Positions 7,440-18,097 are shown, numbered from the stretch's first letter. The stretch: DNA of 64,000 nucleotides from an uncultured Nitrospiraceae bacterium (GCA_937139565.1 CAKZQH010000021.1:1-64000); one strand, 5' to 3'. Translations and numbers: made by a program. The notes: generated from the sequence alone by a model not told the origin.

Positions 7440-10400
7440 TCACTTCACCTCCTTTACTTTTAGCGTTGCCATAAAAGCCTCAATCCACAGTTCATTTACC
7501 GTGGAATTTAATCCATCATAGGCAAGTGAAACAATCGGTATATTATAATCCTTTTGTATAAATCTTAACAAAGCTGTCACTATAGCACCAGGCATACAGC
7601 CAAATGGCATAGTATTTATTATGCCACTTACACCTTTTTTTATTAAATCAATACTCTTACCAATACTAAGCACAGTTTCGCCCTCAAAGGAATCTGGTAT
7701 ATATGGATAGGCAAAGTTAAAAAGCTCTCCTGTGGAGGGCTCCTTCAAAAATTTTAACTTTCCCTTCAAAAGAGCAGAAAAATTCCTTTCAACTTTCCAC
7801 TGGAAAAATTTATTAACAAGAATTTTTATAATAGCAGATTTATCCTTTTTTATCAAGGCCTTTCTTAATGCCATTTTGTTTACATAGTGTATCCACTCTT
7901 CCATAGGAGTAAGATAAACCTCTGCACCTAATGCTTCGAGCTTTCTTATTAAATTTTCATTTGAAAAGCTGTGTGATCTAACAAAAATCTCTCCCACAAT
8001 TCCTACCACTGGCTTCTTGTCATTATATTTCTGAATGCCCTCAAAGTCTCGACGCATAGATTTTATTAGAACTTTTAAATCTCCATTTTTTGCTCTGAGG
8101 GTGTCGTAAATTTTGTGAAGATAATGTTCATAAATTTCATCGGTCTCACCCTTGTTTTTCTCATAGGGTCGTGTTTCAAGTAAAAGTTTTATAAGTAAAC
8201 CATAGGCAACTATTCCCTGCCATGCCCGAAGTGAAAACTCTCCACCTGCAATGTTTAAGTCTCTGTAAAACTGAGCATCCTGCTGTGGGGAATAAACGGG
8301 AACATCTTCCAAACCGACTCTATTGAGAATAATCTTATGGGACACATTATACTGGCCAAACCTGCAAGGACCAGCTCCAGATGGCATGAAAAAGGCTGTT
8401 TTTTCAGCCTTAAAATCTGAAGAATGGACTATCTTCAGCATGTCACCAAGAGTTACAAGATAAGGAAAACACTCTCCACCGCCAATATATTTTTTAGCAA
8501 GCTCAAGGGATTCCTTGTCTGATGGAGGCATAACTTCTGCATCTATACCGCAGTAATTAAAAGCTGCTTTGAGAGCAAATGCATGGTCAGACATACGAGG
8601 AATGTAAATTGTCCTTTTTGTAATATCTCCAATTTTACTTCTAAGGGTATAAACAGAAAGATTTATATCCTTTGCATTAAATCTATCTCTACTTTCTAAA
8701 CTTTCTATAAAAGCCTCCAGCCTTGTGAGAACTCCTGCATCAGCACTGTGTTCATCAATCTCAAGAATGAGATTCGGTTTTTTCCCTAATTCATTCTTAA
8801 AATAATTGATTATAAAGGAATCCGGTCCACATGAGAAATTAGTGATGTAAATTGGGTATATTTCGTCAGTTTTTAAGATAAATCTGGCTGCTCTTACTAT
8901 CCTCTGCCCAGAACGCCAGTAAAGGTTTGTCCAGTCTTCTTTTATATTTATTTTTTCAAGCGGAAGCATGTCAAATGGAATAGGCAAAACATTAAGTCGT
9001 GTAAGTTTTCCAGAAATATCAAGGCTTACAGCAGAATCAAAGGAGTTATATGCTCTACCTACTAAAACCACCGTTGCTCTCTGTCCCAAGGTTTTATCTC
9101 GAGCAGTTTCAAGTAGCCTCATTCCTTCTCTCTGAAGAGCTATTAAAAAATCTCTCTGCTTTTCTTTAGCTAAGTTAATTAGCGTATCAATATTCTTAAG
9201 ATTTACAAGTCCTCTAAAAGCTTCTTTGAGTTCTTTTCTTAAATAATCATAACCCCTTGAATAATCTATTCTCGGTATGATAAATCTCCCTTCAGGAAAA
9301 AGTCCCTTACTTACATAAGGAATAGTTTGAACAAGAGGACAGCAAAGACCTCTCTCATATTCATCATTCATGTTTAAATTAATGAAACTCGGTATAAAGA
9401 TGAGATCCACTCCTCTATCAATCAGTTCTGCAATATGTCCATATGATACCTTGAGGGGAAAACAGGCTTCAGAGGGAATTTTTTCAATTCCCTTAGATAT
9501 GATTTTTTTGTTTGTTTTTCCAGATATTTCAACGTTAAATCCAAGTTCCCATAAAAAAGTACTCCAAAAAGGAAGTTGTTCTTGAAAAAAGAATATATAG
9601 GGAATACCAATAACTGGTGCTTTTCTATGTTTAAATTTTTCCTCATACTCTTTGTGAACCTTCCACAGAAGCTCTTCCCTTGTTTTTACAGGATCAAGAA
9701 GTTTTGAAGAAAATTCTCTTTTCTCATATTTTTCGCATCGTCCTCCGTAGAACAGATAGGTATCATCACTCTGTATTTTTACTCGGTTTATCTCGCAGTA
9801 ATTTGGACAACCCTGACACTCAAAAGATGAAATGCTATATGTGCTATCTACAAGGGAGAAGCCCTTAAATTTTGTTTCTTTTCCATTTTTCATTTTATCT
9901 TTCGCTATTAAAGCTACACCAATTGCTCCCATTACTTCGTGATGAGGAGGGATTATGAAATCAAAGTTTTTGCCTATTTTTGACTCAAGATAGTTTTTAA
10001 AAGCTGCTACAACAGCCCGATTGAAAGCCACTCCACCTTGAAAAAAAATCCTCTCTCCAATAGGCTTTTCAGCCACTACTCGATTTATGTAATTTTCTAC
10101 AATACTATAACAAAGCCCTGCTATAAGATCCTCTTTTTTTGCTCCTTTATGAAGATTAATTACAAGTGAGTTCTCCATAAATACAGTACATCTTTCACCT
10201 AATCTACAGGGTTTTTGAGATGAGAATGCAAGGCGCTGAAATTCCTGAAGAGTCACTCCTAATTTATCAGCCTGTTCCTCAATAAAAGAGCCTGTTCCAG
10301 CAGCACAAGCCTTATTCATCTCAAAGTCAACTACTTTTCCGTCCTTGAGCTTTATATATTTTGAATCTTGTCCACCTATTTCGAAGATAGTATCAATGGT

Positions 10401-11588
10401 GCTATCAATGTATATAGCACCTCTTGCATGAGCAGTTATTTCGTCTTTTACCACATCAGCACCAACAAAATCACCAATCATATAGCGACCAGAACCGGTA
10501 ACTCCAACTCCCTTTATTTTAATGTGAGGATACTCTTCAGAAATTTGTCCAATTCCCTTTTTTACTGCATCAATGGGACGGCCTGCTGTAAGTAGATATC
10601 TTTTTGTAATTAGTTTGCCTTCTTCATCTATTAAAACTACATTTGTACTTACAGAACCAACATCAATACCCAAATAGGCTGATTGTGAAGTTGAGGAAGA
10701 CTCTGGAATTGAGATTGACTGAACAGACTCTTCTACAAGAGGTTTAGGACCATACTCTATCTTAGTTTTTATTTTTGTTAGGCGTTCAATCAAGCCTTCA
10801 TCAAGATAAACTGTCGACTCTACTGCCTTCAGTGCCGCACCTATTGCTCCCGTTACCTCAAAGTTTTGGGGAATAAGAATCTCATCTATTTCAAGTACTC
10901 TTTTAAAAGCCTCCACCATACCTTTATTAGCAGCAACTCCACCTTGAAAGGCAACTACAGCCTCTGGAGTTCTTCCTTTAAACATCGTTGCCTTAAAATT
11001 TCTTGCCAGGGCAAAACAAAGACCAGCAATAATATCCTCAACAGGAGTGGCGATCTGCTGGAGATGTATCATATCAGATTTAGCAAATACGCTGCATCTT
11101 CCAGCTATCTTTGATGGTTTTTTTGACCTAATTGAAAGCTCACTAAACTCTTCAATCCTAAGACCTAATCTTTCTGCCTGCTGCTCAAGAAAAGAACCTG
11201 TGCCAGCTGCACAAATACTGTTTAAGGAAAAATCCTTAATTCGGCCTGAACTATCAAGAAATATAAGTTTAGAATCTTCTCCACCGATTTCTATTATAGT
11301 TCTAACCTCGGGATACAAAAAGGACGTTGCTGTTGCTTGAGATACGATTTCATTCACATAAGGTGCAGAGAGAGTTTTTGCAATAAATCGGCCTGATACC
11401 CCTGTGAAACATACTTTAAGATTTCCTCTTTTTTGTAAGATTTCTTTTAAAATTCCATAGAGTATTTGTGCAGGTTTTCCGAAGTGTTTAACATATCTTT
11501 TTTCGAAAAGAGTTCCTTGAAAATCTATAATAGCTATCTTTGCAGTCTCACTTCCTACATCAATTCCGAGAAAAAACTCAGAAACCAT
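7440..11588 (-). CDS. Double BadF/BcrA-type ATPase activase fused to DUF2229 dehydratase-like region
   Basis: A 1382-aa protein with two tandem activase (acetate/sugar kinase fold) domains, about 5-255 and 305-555. Each has a phosphate loop (GIDVGSETAK; GIDVGSVSTN), an EIGG(E/Q)DSK motif and cysteines at the places that hold the bridging [4Fe-4S] cluster in 2-hydroxyglutaryl-CoA dehydratase activator (C126/C165 and C428/C467). A Cys-rich DUF2229-type region follows from about 620, related to the dehydratase component. The family couples ATP use to low-potential electron transfer, but the substrate of the long fused form is not established. It overlaps the ubiD start region by 11 bp, and the 31-aa gene follows without a gap. 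Confidence 0.88.
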   Translation of the reverse strand: MVSEFFLGIDVGSETAKIAIIDFQGTLFEKRYVKHFGKPAQILYGILKEILQKRGNLKVCFTGVSGRFIAKTLSAPYVNEIVSQATATSFLYPEVRTIIEIGGEDSKLIFLDSSGRIKDFSLNSICAAGTGSFLEQQAERLGLRIEEFSELSIRSKKPSKIAGRCSVFAKSDMIHLQQIATPVEDIIAGLCFALARNFKATMFKGRTPEAVVAFQGGVAANKGMVEAFKRVLEIDEILIPQNFEVTGAIGAALKAVESTVYLDEGLIERLTKIKTKIEYGPKPLVEESVQSISIPESSSTSQSAYLGIDVGSVSTNVVLIDEEGKLITKRYLLTAGRPIDAVKKGIGQISEEYPHIKIKGVGVTGSGRYMIGDFVGADVVKDEITAHARGAIYIDSTIDTIFEIGGQDSKYIKLKDGKVVDFEMNKACAAGTGSFIEEQADKLGVTLQEFQRLAFSSQKPCRLGERCTVFMENSLVINLHKGAKKEDLIAGLCYSIVENYINRVVAEKPIGERIFFQGGVAFNRAVVAAFKNYLESKIGKNFDFIIPPHHEVMGAIGVALIAKDKMKNGKETKFKGFSLVDSTYSISSFECQGCPNYCEINRVKIQSDDTYLFYGGRCEKYEKREFSSKLLDPVKTREELLWKVHKEYEEKFKHRKAPVIGIPYIFFFQEQLPFWSTFLWELGFNVEISGKTNKKIISKGIEKIPSEACFPLKVSYGHIAELIDRGVDLIFIPSFINLNMNDEYERGLCCPLVQTIPYVSKGLFPEGRFIIPRIDYSRGYDYLRKELKEAFRGLVNLKNIDTLINLAKEKQRDFLIALQREGMRLLETARDKTLGQRATVVLVGRAYNSFDSAVSLDISGKLTRLNVLPIPFDMLPLEKINIKEDWTNLYWRSGQRIVRAARFILKTDEIYPIYITNFSCGPDSFIINYFKNELGKKPNLILEIDEHSADAGVLTRLEAFIESLESRDRFNAKDINLSVYTLRSKIGDITKRTIYIPRMSDHAFALKAAFNYCGIDAEVMPPSDKESLELAKKYIGGGECFPYLVTLGDMLKIVHSSDFKAEKTAFFMPSGAGPCRFGQYNVSHKIILNRVGLEDVPVYSPQQDAQFYRDLNIAGGEFSLRAWQGIVAYGLLIKLLLETRPYEKNKGETDEIYEHYLHKIYDTLRAKNGDLKVLIKSMRRDFEGIQKYNDKKPVVGIVGEIFVRSHSFSNENLIRKLEALGAEVYLTPMEEWIHYVNKMALRKALIKKDKSAIIKILVNKFFQWKVERNFSALLKGKLKFLKEPSTGELFNFAYPYIPDSFEGETVLSIGKSIDLIKKGVSGIINTMPFGCMPGAIVTALLRFIQKDYNIPIVSLAYDGLNSTVNELWIEAFMATLKVKEVK

Positions 11589-13023
11589 ACTCTCGCCATC
11601 TGGTATTTACAAGTTCAATAATTTCCTTTGCTTGCCTAATCTCCTCTGGCCAATCTCTCATCATGCCCTCTTCCTTTGTTTTTCGAGTGGCATCAATTCC
11701 CATTTTCCCACCAAATCGAGGAAAACTTGATGCATGATCTAACTCATCAAGGGGACCCTCTGAAATAATAACATCTCTTCTCCAGTCAACATTATTAAGT
11801 ACCTTCCAGGCTGTAGTTGAAAGGTCCTGAACATTAACGTCCTCATCAACTACAATAATAAGCTTAGAAAACATCATTTGTCCCATTCCCCAAAGGCCAT
11901 GAATTATCTTTTTGCCATGACCTGGATACTGTTTTTTTATGGAAATAATTGCTGCATTGTGGAAAACTCCTTCCATTGGCAGATTCATATCCACAATCTC
12001 AGGAAACTGTAAGCGTAAAAGAGGAAGAAAAATGCGCTCTGTAGCTTTACCCATGTAACAATCTTCCATAGGAGGTTTTCCCACTACCGTAGCTGGATAA
12101 ATAGGCTCCTTTCTGTGAGTCATACAAGTGAGATGGAATACAGGAAATTTATCAACAGGAGAATAAAAGCCTGTATGGTCACCAAAGGGACCTTCATCCC
12201 TGAGTTCACCTGGTTCTACATAACCCTCTAAAACAATCTCTGCATTAGCCGGCACTTCTATATCTGAGGTTACACATTTTACCATCTCCACAGGACTTTT
12301 TCTCAAAAAACCAGCAAATACCATCTCATCTACTCCATAGGGAAGAGGAGCTGTAGAGGCATAAATCACAGCTGGATCTCCTCCTATAGCAACAGCTACT
12401 GGCATTCTTTTACCGAGTTCCTTGTATTTCCGATAATGGACTGCACCGTCCTTATGAATATGCCAATGCATGCCAGTAGTTCTACTATCATACACATGCA
12501 TTCTATACATACCGCAGTTTTGGTTGCCTGTTTCCGGGTCTTTAGTAAAAACTAAGGGAAATGTTATAAACCTTCCTCCGTCAAGGGGCCAGGTTTTTAA
12601 CACAGGAAGCTTGCTTAAGTCTGGCTCGTGATTTATTACTTCCTGACAGGGCGCTGATTTAACCCTTTTTGGAAAGTATTTCTGAATCTCAATGAGTTCA
12701 AAGACTGCTTTTATTTTTTCCTTAAAGCTACGAGGAGGTGTCTGATTTAAAAGGGCTATGATTCTCTTTGCTACATCATCTAAAGAAGTGACTTCTAAAG
12801 CCAAACACATCCGCTGAAAGGAACCAAATATGTTTGTAACAACAGGAATATTTGATCCTTTAACTTTCTCAAAAAATAGAGCTTTTCCACCGTTTGGACT
12901 TTTGCTCATCCTATCGGTAATTTCTGAGATCTCGAGTTCAGGATCAACCTCTACTGGAACTCTATGTAAAAGCCCATGTTCTTCAAGGTTTTTTATAAAA
13001 TCTCTTAAGTCTCTATATGCCAT
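11578..13023 (-). CDS. ubiD: UbiD-family (de)carboxylase
   Basis: The 481-aa protein is a normal-length UbiD family member, an enzyme that uses prenylated FMN to add or remove CO2 on aromatic or unsaturated acids. Typical blocks are visible: an N-terminal MAYRDLRDFIKNLE, a central GDPAVIYASTAPLPYG and a C-terminal DWRRDVIISEGPLDELDH. In a quinone-using anaerobe it may serve menaquinone or ubiquinone-like biosynthesis (often labelled menaquinone biosynthesis decarboxylase), but another aromatic substrate is possible. The flavin prenyltransferase UbiX is not in the window. It is the first gene of the minus-strand unit and has a near-consensus promoter so close that the mRNA should be leaderless. 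Confidence 0.9.
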   Translation of the reverse strand: MAYRDLRDFIKNLEEHGLLHRVPVEVDPELEISEITDRMSKSPNGGKALFFEKVKGSNIPVVTNIFGSFQRMCLALEVTSLDDVAKRIIALLNQTPPRSFKEKIKAVFELIEIQKYFPKRVKSAPCQEVINHEPDLSKLPVLKTWPLDGGRFITFPLVFTKDPETGNQNCGMYRMHVYDSRTTGMHWHIHKDGAVHYRKYKELGKRMPVAVAIGGDPAVIYASTAPLPYGVDEMVFAGFLRKSPVEMVKCVTSDIEVPANAEIVLEGYVEPGELRDEGPFGDHTGFYSPVDKFPVFHLTCMTHRKEPIYPATVVGKPPMEDCYMGKATERIFLPLLRLQFPEIVDMNLPMEGVFHNAAIISIKKQYPGHGKKIIHGLWGMGQMMFSKLIIVVDEDVNVQDLSTTAWKVLNNVDWRRDVIISEGPLDELDHASSFPRFGGKMGIDATRKTKEEGMMRDWPEEIRQAKEIIELVNTRWREYGF

Positions 13024-13058
13024 ATGTTATTATCTCTTCTACAAAAGCCTTCTGTCAA
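13024..13058 (-). promoter_or_regulatory. Predicted leaderless promoter of ubiD operon
   Basis: On the minus strand, TTGACA (13058-13053), an 18-nt spacer and GATAAT (13034-13029) are followed after only five bases by the ATG of ubiD at 13023. No Shine-Dalgarno sequence can fit in between. Transcription would start at or next to the A of the ATG. Confidence 0.65.
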
Positions 13059-13127
13059 ATGGGAGCATTTATAGCTTTTTTAGAAATTAAGCAGTGTTTT
13101 ACAACAATTCTCCCAAAAAAGACCTAT

Positions 13128-14342
13128 TTAATCCTTTTTTCTTGAAGGAAGCACCGCAAGACCAGGCAATTCTTTACCCTCAAGAAGTTGAAGGGCTGCG
13201 CCTCCTCCTGTAGATATGAAAGATATGGAATCGCTAACTCCTGCCTTATGAACAGCATAGTCAGTGTCACCGCCTCCAACAATGGTAAATGCATAGGAAT
13301 CAGCAACAGCATGGGCAAGAGCAAGGGTTCCTCTTGAGAAGGCATCTATTTCGAATACTCCCATAGGTCCATTCCAAAGAATAGTTTTTGCATCATGCAG
13401 AGCCTCTGTAAAGAGCTTAACAGAAGCTGGCCCTATGTCAAGACCACGCCAGTTAGGTGGAATTTCCTGTACAGGAACTATTTTTGCTTCTGAAGTGTTT
13501 TCCATGCTCTGAGCAATAACCACATCAACAGGCAGATAAAACTTAACTTTGTTTTTGCGAAGCTTTTCCATTGTTTTTAATGCAAAATCTATCATCTCGT
13601 TTTCAACAAGGGAGTCCCCTACCTCGTATCCCATTGCTTTTATGAAAGTAAAAGCCATTCCTCCACCAATTATTACCTTATCTGCCTTGTCAGCAAGATT
13701 CTCAAGCACACCAATCTTTCCTCCCACCTTTGCTCCACCAAGGATTACTACAAAGGGTCTTATGGGAGACTCAACTGCACCTTTTAAATACTCAATTTCT
13801 TTTTTAAGAAGAAAACCAGCAGCAGAAGTTAAAAATTTAGGTATTCCAACAATAGAAGCATGGGCTCTATGGCATGCTCCAAAAGCATCGTTCACATAAA
13901 AATCTGCCAGTGATGCAAGTTGCTTTGCAAATTTTTCATCATTTTTTTCCTCTTCAGCATGAAATCTGAGGTTCTCAAGGAGTAAAACATCGCCTTCTTT
14001 CATCTTAGCAACCATCTGTTCTACCTGAGGGCCAACACAATCGGGAGCAAATAGAACCTCCTTGTTTAGCAATCTCTGAAGCCTTCTTGCTACCGGCGCA
14101 AGAGAAAACTTTGGATCCATCTTTCCTTTTGGTCTTCCAAGATGGGAGGCAAGAATAACCTTTGCACCCTCATCAATAGCATAGTTAATAGTAGGAAGGG
14201 TTGAACGAATTCGTCTATCATCGGTAATCATCAGATTTGCATCTAATGGAACATTAAAATCAGCCCTAATGAATACTCTTTTGCCCTTTAAATGAAGATC
14301 TTCTATTGTCATTTTATCAAAGGAATTATTAAAAGGTGCCAT
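13128..14342 (-). CDS. pgk: Phosphoglycerate kinase
   Basis: Interconverts 1,3-bisphosphoglycerate and 3-phosphoglycerate with ADP/ATP. The 404-aa protein shows the N-terminal substrate motif RADFNVPLD, the basic patch ASHLGRPKG, and the C-terminal nucleotide site with WNGPMGVFE and VGGGDT. The start carries about eight extra residues (MAPFNNSFDK) before the usual MTIEDLHLKGK; the ATG at 14342 has a good ribosome site (GGAGGTAAATAA). It lies 11 bp after gap, a standard gap-pgk pair, and ends the transcription unit before the ubiD promoter. Confidence 0.97.
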   Translation of the reverse strand: MAPFNNSFDKMTIEDLHLKGKRVFIRADFNVPLDANLMITDDRRIRSTLPTINYAIDEGAKVILASHLGRPKGKMDPKFSLAPVARRLQRLLNKEVLFAPDCVGPQVEQMVAKMKEGDVLLLENLRFHAEEEKNDEKFAKQLASLADFYVNDAFGACHRAHASIVGIPKFLTSAAGFLLKKEIEYLKGAVESPIRPFVVILGGAKVGGKIGVLENLADKADKVIIGGGMAFTFIKAMGYEVGDSLVENEMIDFALKTMEKLRKNKVKFYLPVDVVIAQSMENTSEAKIVPVQEIPPNWRGLDIGPASVKLFTEALHDAKTILWNGPMGVFEIDAFSRGTLALAHAVADSYAFTIVGGGDTDYAVHKAGVSDSISFISTGGGAALQLLEGKELPGLAVLPSRKKD

Positions 14343-14353
14343 TTATTTACCTC

Positions 14354-15373
<1,020 letters not shown>

Positions 15374-16606
15374 TTAAAGGTGTTCTTTGAAGCTGTTTAT
15401 GACCATGCCGGTGAGAAGTTTTGGATAAAAGTATGTTGATTTGGGAGGCATTCTGAGTCCTGCAAGCGCAACTTTTTCTATATCCTCTACTTTTGTACCT
15501 CTAAGAATAAAAAGGGCATCGCATTTTCCCTCTTTTATCATTGTGATCCCTCTTTTTATATCTATATCATAGCAAACTTCCTTAGCAGGAAACATTTTTT
15601 TTAAAATTACCTCTTCAAGTATGGTTACATCAAGTTCCCTCAACTCAGGAGGAAGATGCTCAGGAGCAGGACCTTTATACCTAAGGATAAAAGCACCTGT
15701 ATTAAGATAAACACCTATATTTCTTGTTCCCAGTTTTTCAATTAGGTTTAATAAATCTTCATCAGATGAGTCTTTTTCTATTAAATCAAATAGATGCTTA
15801 TTTTTCTCTAACTGCTCCTTTACAGGAACAGTAGTGCTTACCAGGCGGTGCGTGGGAAGAATTAGATATCCATCTTCTTCTATGTTACTTAGAAACATAA
15901 GAACATAGTTCCAGGAAGGATCCCTTTCACTAGGGAAAAGTCTATTCATTTCAGATTTGAATTCAAGGGCAACCTCATATCTGTGATGACCATCAGCAAT
16001 AAAGATTGGTCTACCCTTAAACTCATCAATTATCTCTTCAATATCATTCTTTTTATCAATTTTGTAAAGCCTATGCACATGGCCGTTTAAATCCTGTGCT
16101 TCGATATAGGGATTTCCAAGCTTTTTAAGTATCTCGGTTGTTTTTCTTTCCCGCGATCTATAAATAGAAAAGATAAGGGAAGTATTTGCCATGCATGATT
16201 TCATTAAATTTAGTCTATCTGCTTTTGGTTTTGAATAAGTTTGCTCATGGGGATAAACACCCTTGCCAAGTTCTTCCAGTTTTACAAGACAGACTATCCC
16301 CCTTAAGATTTTGCTTTTATTCATATAAGAATACTCTACCTCATATCCGTAAAAGCAGGGTCTATCATCCTGAACAAGAATACCTCTATGAAGCCACTCA
16401 TTTAGATAATTTTTTGCAATTGTATATTTATCTAATTCTGATGAGTTCTTGCCAAAGTCTATTCTTACAATATTATATGGACTTTTTTCATAGAGATGCT
16501 CTCTAAGATCTTCGGAAATTATATCATAAGGAGGACACATTACATCACTGGCAGAGACTTTTTCGGGATTATAAAGTATGCCCTTAAAAGGTTTAATTAT
16601 AGCCAT
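15374..16606 (-). CDS. DUF1015 family protein
   Basis: The ORF track begins nine codons earlier, but MAIIKPFKG at 16606 is the typical DUF1015 start, giving 410 aa. The family carries an IADGHHRYEVALEF block near the middle, which recalls the ParB/sulfiredoxin fold DGHHR motif of archaeal free-serine kinase. Its biochemical role is unproven. DUF1015 genes are often found near serine or phosphoglycerate metabolism genes, and here the gene leads an operon with gap and pgk, so a role in small-molecule phosphorylation around 3-phosphoglycerate or serine is a fair guess. The shorter start also places the ATG directly after a -10 box. Confidence 0.85.
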   Translation of the reverse strand: MAIIKPFKGILYNPEKVSASDVMCPPYDIISEDLREHLYEKSPYNIVRIDFGKNSSELDKYTIAKNYLNEWLHRGILVQDDRPCFYGYEVEYSYMNKSKILRGIVCLVKLEELGKGVYPHEQTYSKPKADRLNLMKSCMANTSLIFSIYRSRERKTTEILKKLGNPYIEAQDLNGHVHRLYKIDKKNDIEEIIDEFKGRPIFIADGHHRYEVALEFKSEMNRLFPSERDPSWNYVLMFLSNIEEDGYLILPTHRLVSTTVPVKEQLEKNKHLFDLIEKDSSDEDLLNLIEKLGTRNIGVYLNTGAFILRYKGPAPEHLPPELRELDVTILEEVILKKMFPAKEVCYDIDIKRGITMIKEGKCDALFILRGTKVEDIEKVALAGLRMPPKSTYFYPKLLTGMVINSFKEHL

Positions 16607-16643
16607 AGAAAATATGATAACATTTAAAAGCAACCTATCTCAA
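16607..16643 (-). promoter_or_regulatory. Predicted leaderless promoter of DUF1015-gap-pgk
   Basis: On the minus strand, TTGAGA (16643-16638), an 18-nt spacer and TATCAT (16619-16614) are followed by seven bases and then the ATG at 16606. There is no room for, or sign of, a ribosome site. The promoter overlaps the extra codons of the longer tracked ORF, which argues against that longer start. Confidence 0.6.
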
Positions 16644-16748
16644 CAATTTAAATTCACTAATGGCAGTAAAATTCCTGTTTCGCTTATTATAAAAAACTTC
16701 ACTTAAAAAAATTAGCTAGCAATGTTAATTTTTAATCTTTTTTTAAGG

Positions 16749-16754
16749 TATAAT
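16749..16754 (+). promoter_or_regulatory. -10 box of the LapAB-HARP unit
   Basis: A perfect TATAAT lies 29 bp before the ATG of the TPR gene, with a weak TTAATT 18 bp upstream of it. A ribosome site AGAGGT precedes the start, so this unit has a normal short leader. It is divergent to the DUF1015 promoter. Confidence 0.5.
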
Positions 16755-16783
16755 TAAGAAATTATCAAGTAAAGAGGTTTGAT

Positions 16784-18097
16784 ATGTCAAAATTTTTAAT
16801 TTTCCTTATTCTTGTGTTTCTGACACTTATTGGCCTTTTTGCTATGGAAAATAAAGATTCTATAATCCTAAAGGTCCCCTTTGGCTCTTACTATGAAATT
16901 ACAAAAATAGGACTCATTCTTCTCTCCCTTAGTGTAGGTGCTTTTTTTGTTTTCATTATATTTTTTATAAGGGATACATCCAATTTAATAAATAAACTTC
17001 ATATGCAAAAAAAGCATAAAAGAGAGGAAAGGATTAAAGAATATTATGCTAAAGCTCTTAATGCCATTATCAGGGAGAAAACTTCAGAAGCTAAGGATGC
17101 CTTACAGGAAATTCTAAAGGAAGAACCAGACCACATAGACGCTATCATTAGGCTTGGAGATCTAGCTATAAAGGAGGAAGACTATAAAGGAGCCCTTAAA
17201 TACTATAAAAAAGCCTATGAGCTCGATCCAAAAAATATCGTGCCTCTCTTGTCACTTGAAAATGTAATGGAGAAAATGAATGAAAATGAAATGGCACTAA
17301 AATATATTGAGCAGATAACCAGTCTTGAGCCTGATAACATAGTGGCTCACCTAAAGATGAGAGCAATTTTAGAGAAGCTAGAAAAATGGAATGAACTAAT
17401 AAATGTTCAGAAGAAAATTATCAAACTTTTTCCACAATACAAAAAAGCTGAGGAGGAAAAAAGACTCCTGGGATATACTTATGAATATGCAAGAATAAAC
17501 CTTGAATCAGGAGATATTGATCAGGCAGGAAGAATTTTTGAAAGCCTTATGAATTCTTCTCCTTCCTTTGTTCCTGCCTATTTAGGTTTTGCTGAAGTGA
17601 TGATTTCAAGGGGGGAAACTGAGGAGGCAGTTGAATTTTTACAAAAATCTTACATGACTCTAAAATCAAACCTTTTGCTTCTCAGGCTTGAAGATTTGAT
17701 TATTAGCATGGGAGATCCAAAAAGATTAATTCAATTCTATTTGAAAGCAATTACCGAACAGCAGCAAAATATTGAACTAAAGTTTCTACTTGGAAGGCTT
17801 TACTATAGACTTGAAATGATTGATGATGCTCTGGAAATTTTAACTTCTATTGATCCTGCCATTTGTTCAACACCAAAGCTTAGTTGTATTAAAGGATATC
17901 TTTACCTGAGAAGAAATCAACTAGGAAAAGCAGTTTCAGAATTTAAAGAGCTGTGCCCTGAAAAAAAGGTTGCAAATCTTACATATATCTGTAAGGAGTG
18001 TCGAACCACTTATGATGAATGGGCAGGAAGATGCAACACCTGTAATCAGTGGAATAGCTTTGAGGTTGATCTTAGAGGTTGTGAACTTCTCAAATGA
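16784..18097 (+). CDS. LapA-LapB (YciS-YciM) fusion: membrane-anchored TPR protein with C-terminal metal ribbon
   Basis: In E. coli, LapA (two membrane helices, DUF1049) and LapB (TPR plus rubredoxin-type domain) are adjacent genes; LapB controls LPS synthesis by promoting FtsH cleavage of LpxC. This single 437-aa protein appears to hold both. Residues about 3-22 and 41-64 are hydrophobic helices flanking an NKDSIILKVPFGS segment typical of DUF1049. Residues 85-390 are TPR repeats (DALQEILKEEPDHIDAI, KALKYYKKAYELDPKN-like units). C403, C406, C417 and C420 (CKEC...CNTC) form a rubredoxin-like ribbon as in LapB. Its stop overlaps the HARP start by 4 bp. LPS regulation here is inference. Confidence 0.8.
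   Translation: MSKFLIFLILVFLTLIGLFAMENKDSIILKVPFGSYYEITKIGLILLSLSVGAFFVFIIFFIRDTSNLINKLHMQKKHKREERIKEYYAKALNAIIREKTSEAKDALQEILKEEPDHIDAIIRLGDLAIKEEDYKGALKYYKKAYELDPKNIVPLLSLENVMEKMNENEMALKYIEQITSLEPDNIVAHLKMRAILEKLEKWNELINVQKKIIKLFPQYKKAEEEKRLLGYTYEYARINLESGDIDQAGRIFESLMNSSPSFVPAYLGFAEVMISRGETEEAVEFLQKSYMTLKSNLLLLRLEDLIISMGDPKRLIQFYLKAITEQQQNIELKFLLGRLYYRLEMIDDALEILTSIDPAICSTPKLSCIKGYLYLRRNQLGKAVSEFKELCPEKKVANLTYICKECRTTYDEWAGRCNTCNQWNSFEVDLRGCELLK

Noticed and set aside
13124-13345. 73-aa minus-strand ORF at the end of pgk
   Set aside because: It is a shifted frame of pgk with biased shadow composition.
16607-16633. Nine-residue longer start for DUF1015
   Set aside because: The extra codons overlap a good -10 box and precede the family's conserved MAIIKPFKG start.
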